Shown in pieces: positions 7,147 through 8,159 of a DNA stretch of 8,159 nt (positions are counted from its first letter, which is position 1; each line of letters opens with the position of its first letter). A program made the position numbers and the translations under genes. Origin of the DNA: Methanobacteriota archaeon (GTDB lineage Archaea; Halobacteriota; Halobacteria; Halobacteriales; Halalkalicoccaceae). Where the stretch lies: NCBI GenBank assembly GCA_022561895.1, contig JADFQH010000129.1, positions 1 to 8,159 of the forward strand, given 5' to 3'. The notes beneath the pieces are model-generated. The model was not told the origin of the DNA. It saw only the letters and a list, made by a program, of their open reading frames with translations, and made no database searches.

Positions 7147-7220
7147 GCCGCCTTAGCTCAGACTGGGAGAGCACTCGACTGAAGATCGAGCTGTCCCCGG
7201 TTCAAATCCGGGAGGCGGCA
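7147..7220 (+). tRNA. tRNA-Phe (anticodon GAA)
   Basis: All four arms can be folded by eye. The acceptor stem pairs GCCGCCT (7147-7153) with AGGCGGC (7213-7219), with discriminator A at 7220. The D stem is GCTC/GAGC. The anticodon stem is CTCGA/TCGAG, with loop CTGAAGA carrying GAA at 7181-7183. The T stem is CCCGG/CCGGG with loop TTCAAAT. CCA is not encoded, as expected in haloarchaea, and there is no intron. The sequence agrees with what I remember of haloarchaeal tRNA-Phe. The gene is divergent from the operon on its left, and its 3' end is the first copy of a direct repeat. Confidence 0.97.
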
Positions 7221-7277
7221 TTTTCCTGCGAACGTCAATGAGCAGTGGAAATGTAATCCGGGAGGTGTTTTCCTGCG
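7205..7277 (+). repeat. Imperfect direct repeat of the tRNA-Phe 3' end and its flank
   Basis: Copy one (7205-7230) covers the last 16 bases of the tRNA and the next 10. Copy two is 7255-7277. Both begin AATCCGGGAGG and end TTTTCCTGCG; the middle is CGGCA in copy one and TG in copy two. The copies start 50 nt apart. Duplications of a tRNA 3' end are what integrases acting on tRNA genes leave behind, so copy two may be a worn attachment site. No integrase is visible in the window. Confidence 0.6.
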
Positions 7278-7279
7278 TC

Positions 7280-7353
7280 GTCGGACTGCTATACAGTTCG
7301 ACTGATCAACAGGATCGCGTAGCGATCCTGTGACGGGCGAAGCGAGTTCGTCA
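7280..7353. repeat. Three successive hairpins (palindromic element)
   Basis: The first hairpin (7280-7302) has a 9-bp stem, GTCGGACTG against CAGTTCGAC, with one G-U pair and loop CTATA. The second (7309-7331) has a perfect 10-bp stem, ACAGGATCGC against GCGATCCTGT, with loop GTA. The third (7331-7353) has an 8-bp stem, TGACGGGC against GTTCGTCA, with two G-U pairs. Six bases separate the first two; the second and third share one base. No T-run follows, so these are not simple intrinsic terminators. They could be a REP- or MITE-like element, the end of an insertion sequence, or a structured RNA. Confidence 0.55.
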
Positions 7354-7470
7354 TTTCGTGACCTCACGCACGCTGATCTCCTCGTTCGTATCCGCGCCGT
7401 CCTCCAGTTCGTTTCGAGGACCCGGACAAGCGTCACGGGACAGTTTACGCACCCGCTCTTCGAAAGGTGG
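7351..7470 (-). pseudogene. Possible 3' remnant of a haloarchaeal gene
   Basis: On the minus strand this frame gives PPFEERVRKLSRDACP, then an acidic tail NELEDGADTNEEISVREVTK and TGA at 7351-7353. The acidic tail and GC-rich third positions look like the end of a real haloarchaeal protein. No convincing start lies upstream; the frame continues to a GTG at 7542 with unlike composition and meets the phosphoesterase there. The third hairpin covers the stop. I do not recognise the family. It may equally be a chance frame. Confidence 0.25.
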
Positions 7471-7530
7471 ACCGAGACAACAAACGGGTGCTGTTCGGGC
7501 GAATGCGACGACACTACCCACCGAAGCGGC

Positions 7531-8159
7531 GCTCTCGACCACGTCATCGTGGTCTTATTCGAGAACCGTTCGCTCGACAACATGCTCGGGCATCTCTACG
7601 GCCCCGACGATGGCAAGACCTTCGAGGGCGTGATCGGGAAGGACCTGAGCAACCCGATCCCGGACTGGGCCGAGCACGGAGCCGAGCGGAAGGTCGTGCC
7701 CTACACGGTCGCGACGGACATGGACTCGCCGAACCCGGACTCGGGCGAGGAGTGGTACCACACGAACACGCAGCTGTTCAACGTCCTCGACGAGCACAAC
7801 CGCTTCAAGATCGGTGAGGCAGTGACCGAGCCGTGGAACGCGCCGCCAGCGGGAGCGACGCCGACGATGGACGGGTTCGTCACCGACTACATCAGCACGT
7901 TCACCGGCGAGGTCGGCCGTCAGCCGACCTACGAGGAGTACGCCCAGATCATGACCGGGTACACGCCGAAGCAGCTGCCGGTGTTGAACGGGATCGCGCG
8001 TGAGTTCGGCGTCTTCGACCACTGGTTCTCCGAGGTGCCCTCGCAGACGTTCATGAACCGCTCCTTCTGGACGGCGGCAACCTCTTCGGGGATCGTCGTC
8101 AACAGCCCGGTCAAGAAGTGGTTCACCATGGACGACGCGGAGACGATCTTCGAGCGGCT
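7531..8159 (+). CDS. Phosphoesterase family protein (PF04185; acid phosphatase/phospholipase C-like), partial and lacking a clear start
   Basis: About 209 residues can be read before the window ends inside the gene. The opening ALDHVIVVLFENRSLDNMLG is the first metal-binding motif of the family, with the ENRS ligands. GVIGKDLSNPIPDW, TMDGFVTDYIST and FGVFDHWFSEVPSQTFMNRS follow; the last matches the family's P-x-x-x-NR block that carries the likely nucleophile. The wording is close to proteins I recall from actinobacteria, and the codons are more uniformly G/C-ending than in the operon, both hinting at transfer. Members normally start within a few residues of LDHV, but here there is no ATG, GTG or TTG close by in frame. 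The nearest upstream start is a GTG at 7330 inside a hairpin, adding 67 unrelated residues; the next is ATG 7582, which would cut off the motif. An ATG at 7503 is one base out of frame, so an indel could have broken the start. No signal peptide is visible. Family certain, intactness doubtful. Confidence 0.8.

Larger units (their letters stand above)
7221..7530. other. Patchwork between tRNA-Phe and the phosphoesterase
   Basis: This stretch has no intact gene. It holds the second copy of the tRNA-end repeat, the three hairpins and the possible minus-strand remnant. From about 7471 to 7530 I see nothing with coding character that fits either neighbour. It reads as a junction where sequences of different origin meet. 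Confidence 0.5.

Noticed and set aside
7158..7583. Minus-strand 141-codon frame across the tRNA and the intergenic patchwork
   Set aside because: It runs through the tRNA gene and gives a basic, Cys- and Arg-rich product with no motif.
7555..8022. Minus-strand 155-codon frame opposite the phosphoesterase
   Set aside because: It is Val-, Arg- and Leu-rich without motifs, while the plus strand carries unmistakable PF04185 blocks.
1..8159. CRISPR array, riboswitch, rRNA or intact insertion sequence
   Set aside because: I saw no regularly spaced repeats, no rRNA-like blocks, no transposase reading frame and no recognisable riboswitch core on either strand.

Overview
The window looks like haloarchaeal DNA. 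The proteins are acidic and rich in Asp and Glu, the GC content is high, the tRNA-Phe is of the haloarchaeal type, one start is preceded by a strong GGAGGTG ribosome-binding site, and the promoters are TATA-like rather than -35/-10. I cannot name the genus.

Layout, left to right. Positions 1-233 hold no confident gene; the most that can be read is a possible 3' coding tail (1-138, + strand). Positions 234-6768 are a tightly packed minus-strand run, transcribed right to left: an asparagine-synthase-like protein, a cytosolic alkaline-phosphatase-superfamily phosphohydrolase (COG3379 type), a FemAB/BioF2-like acyl- or aminoacyl-transferase, a DegT/DnrJ/EryC1-type PLP aminotransferase, and a luciferase-like oxidoreductase of the BA3436 type whose C-terminus is missing. 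The first two junctions are 4-nt stop/start overlaps, the third is a 6-nt gap and the last a 42-nt gap. The first four genes therefore look like one operon, with a candidate TATA box at 6903-6912. A 34-codon reading frame sits between that TATA box and the first gene.

Positions 7147-7220 are a complete tRNA-Phe (anticodon GAA). Downstream is a patchwork: an imperfect copy of the tRNA 3' end plus its flank about 50 nt away, three successive hairpins, a possible minus-strand gene remnant, and then a plus-strand phosphoesterase (PF04185 type) that runs off the window and has no start codon where its family similarity begins. This resembles an old integration or recombination site at a tRNA gene.

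How the genes may work together (inference): amino-sugar formation (DegT), amide-bond formation (AsnB-like, apparently without its glutaminase cysteine), acyl or aminoacyl transfer (FemAB-like) and phosphate hydrolysis or transfer (AlkP-like) suggest a pathway decorating a cell-surface glycan, or a small amide-linked metabolite. I see no glycosyltransferase, flippase or sortase here, so the product is unknown. The combination recalls bacterial exosortase-linked exopolysaccharide clusters, which also carry AsnB-like and FemAB-like proteins.
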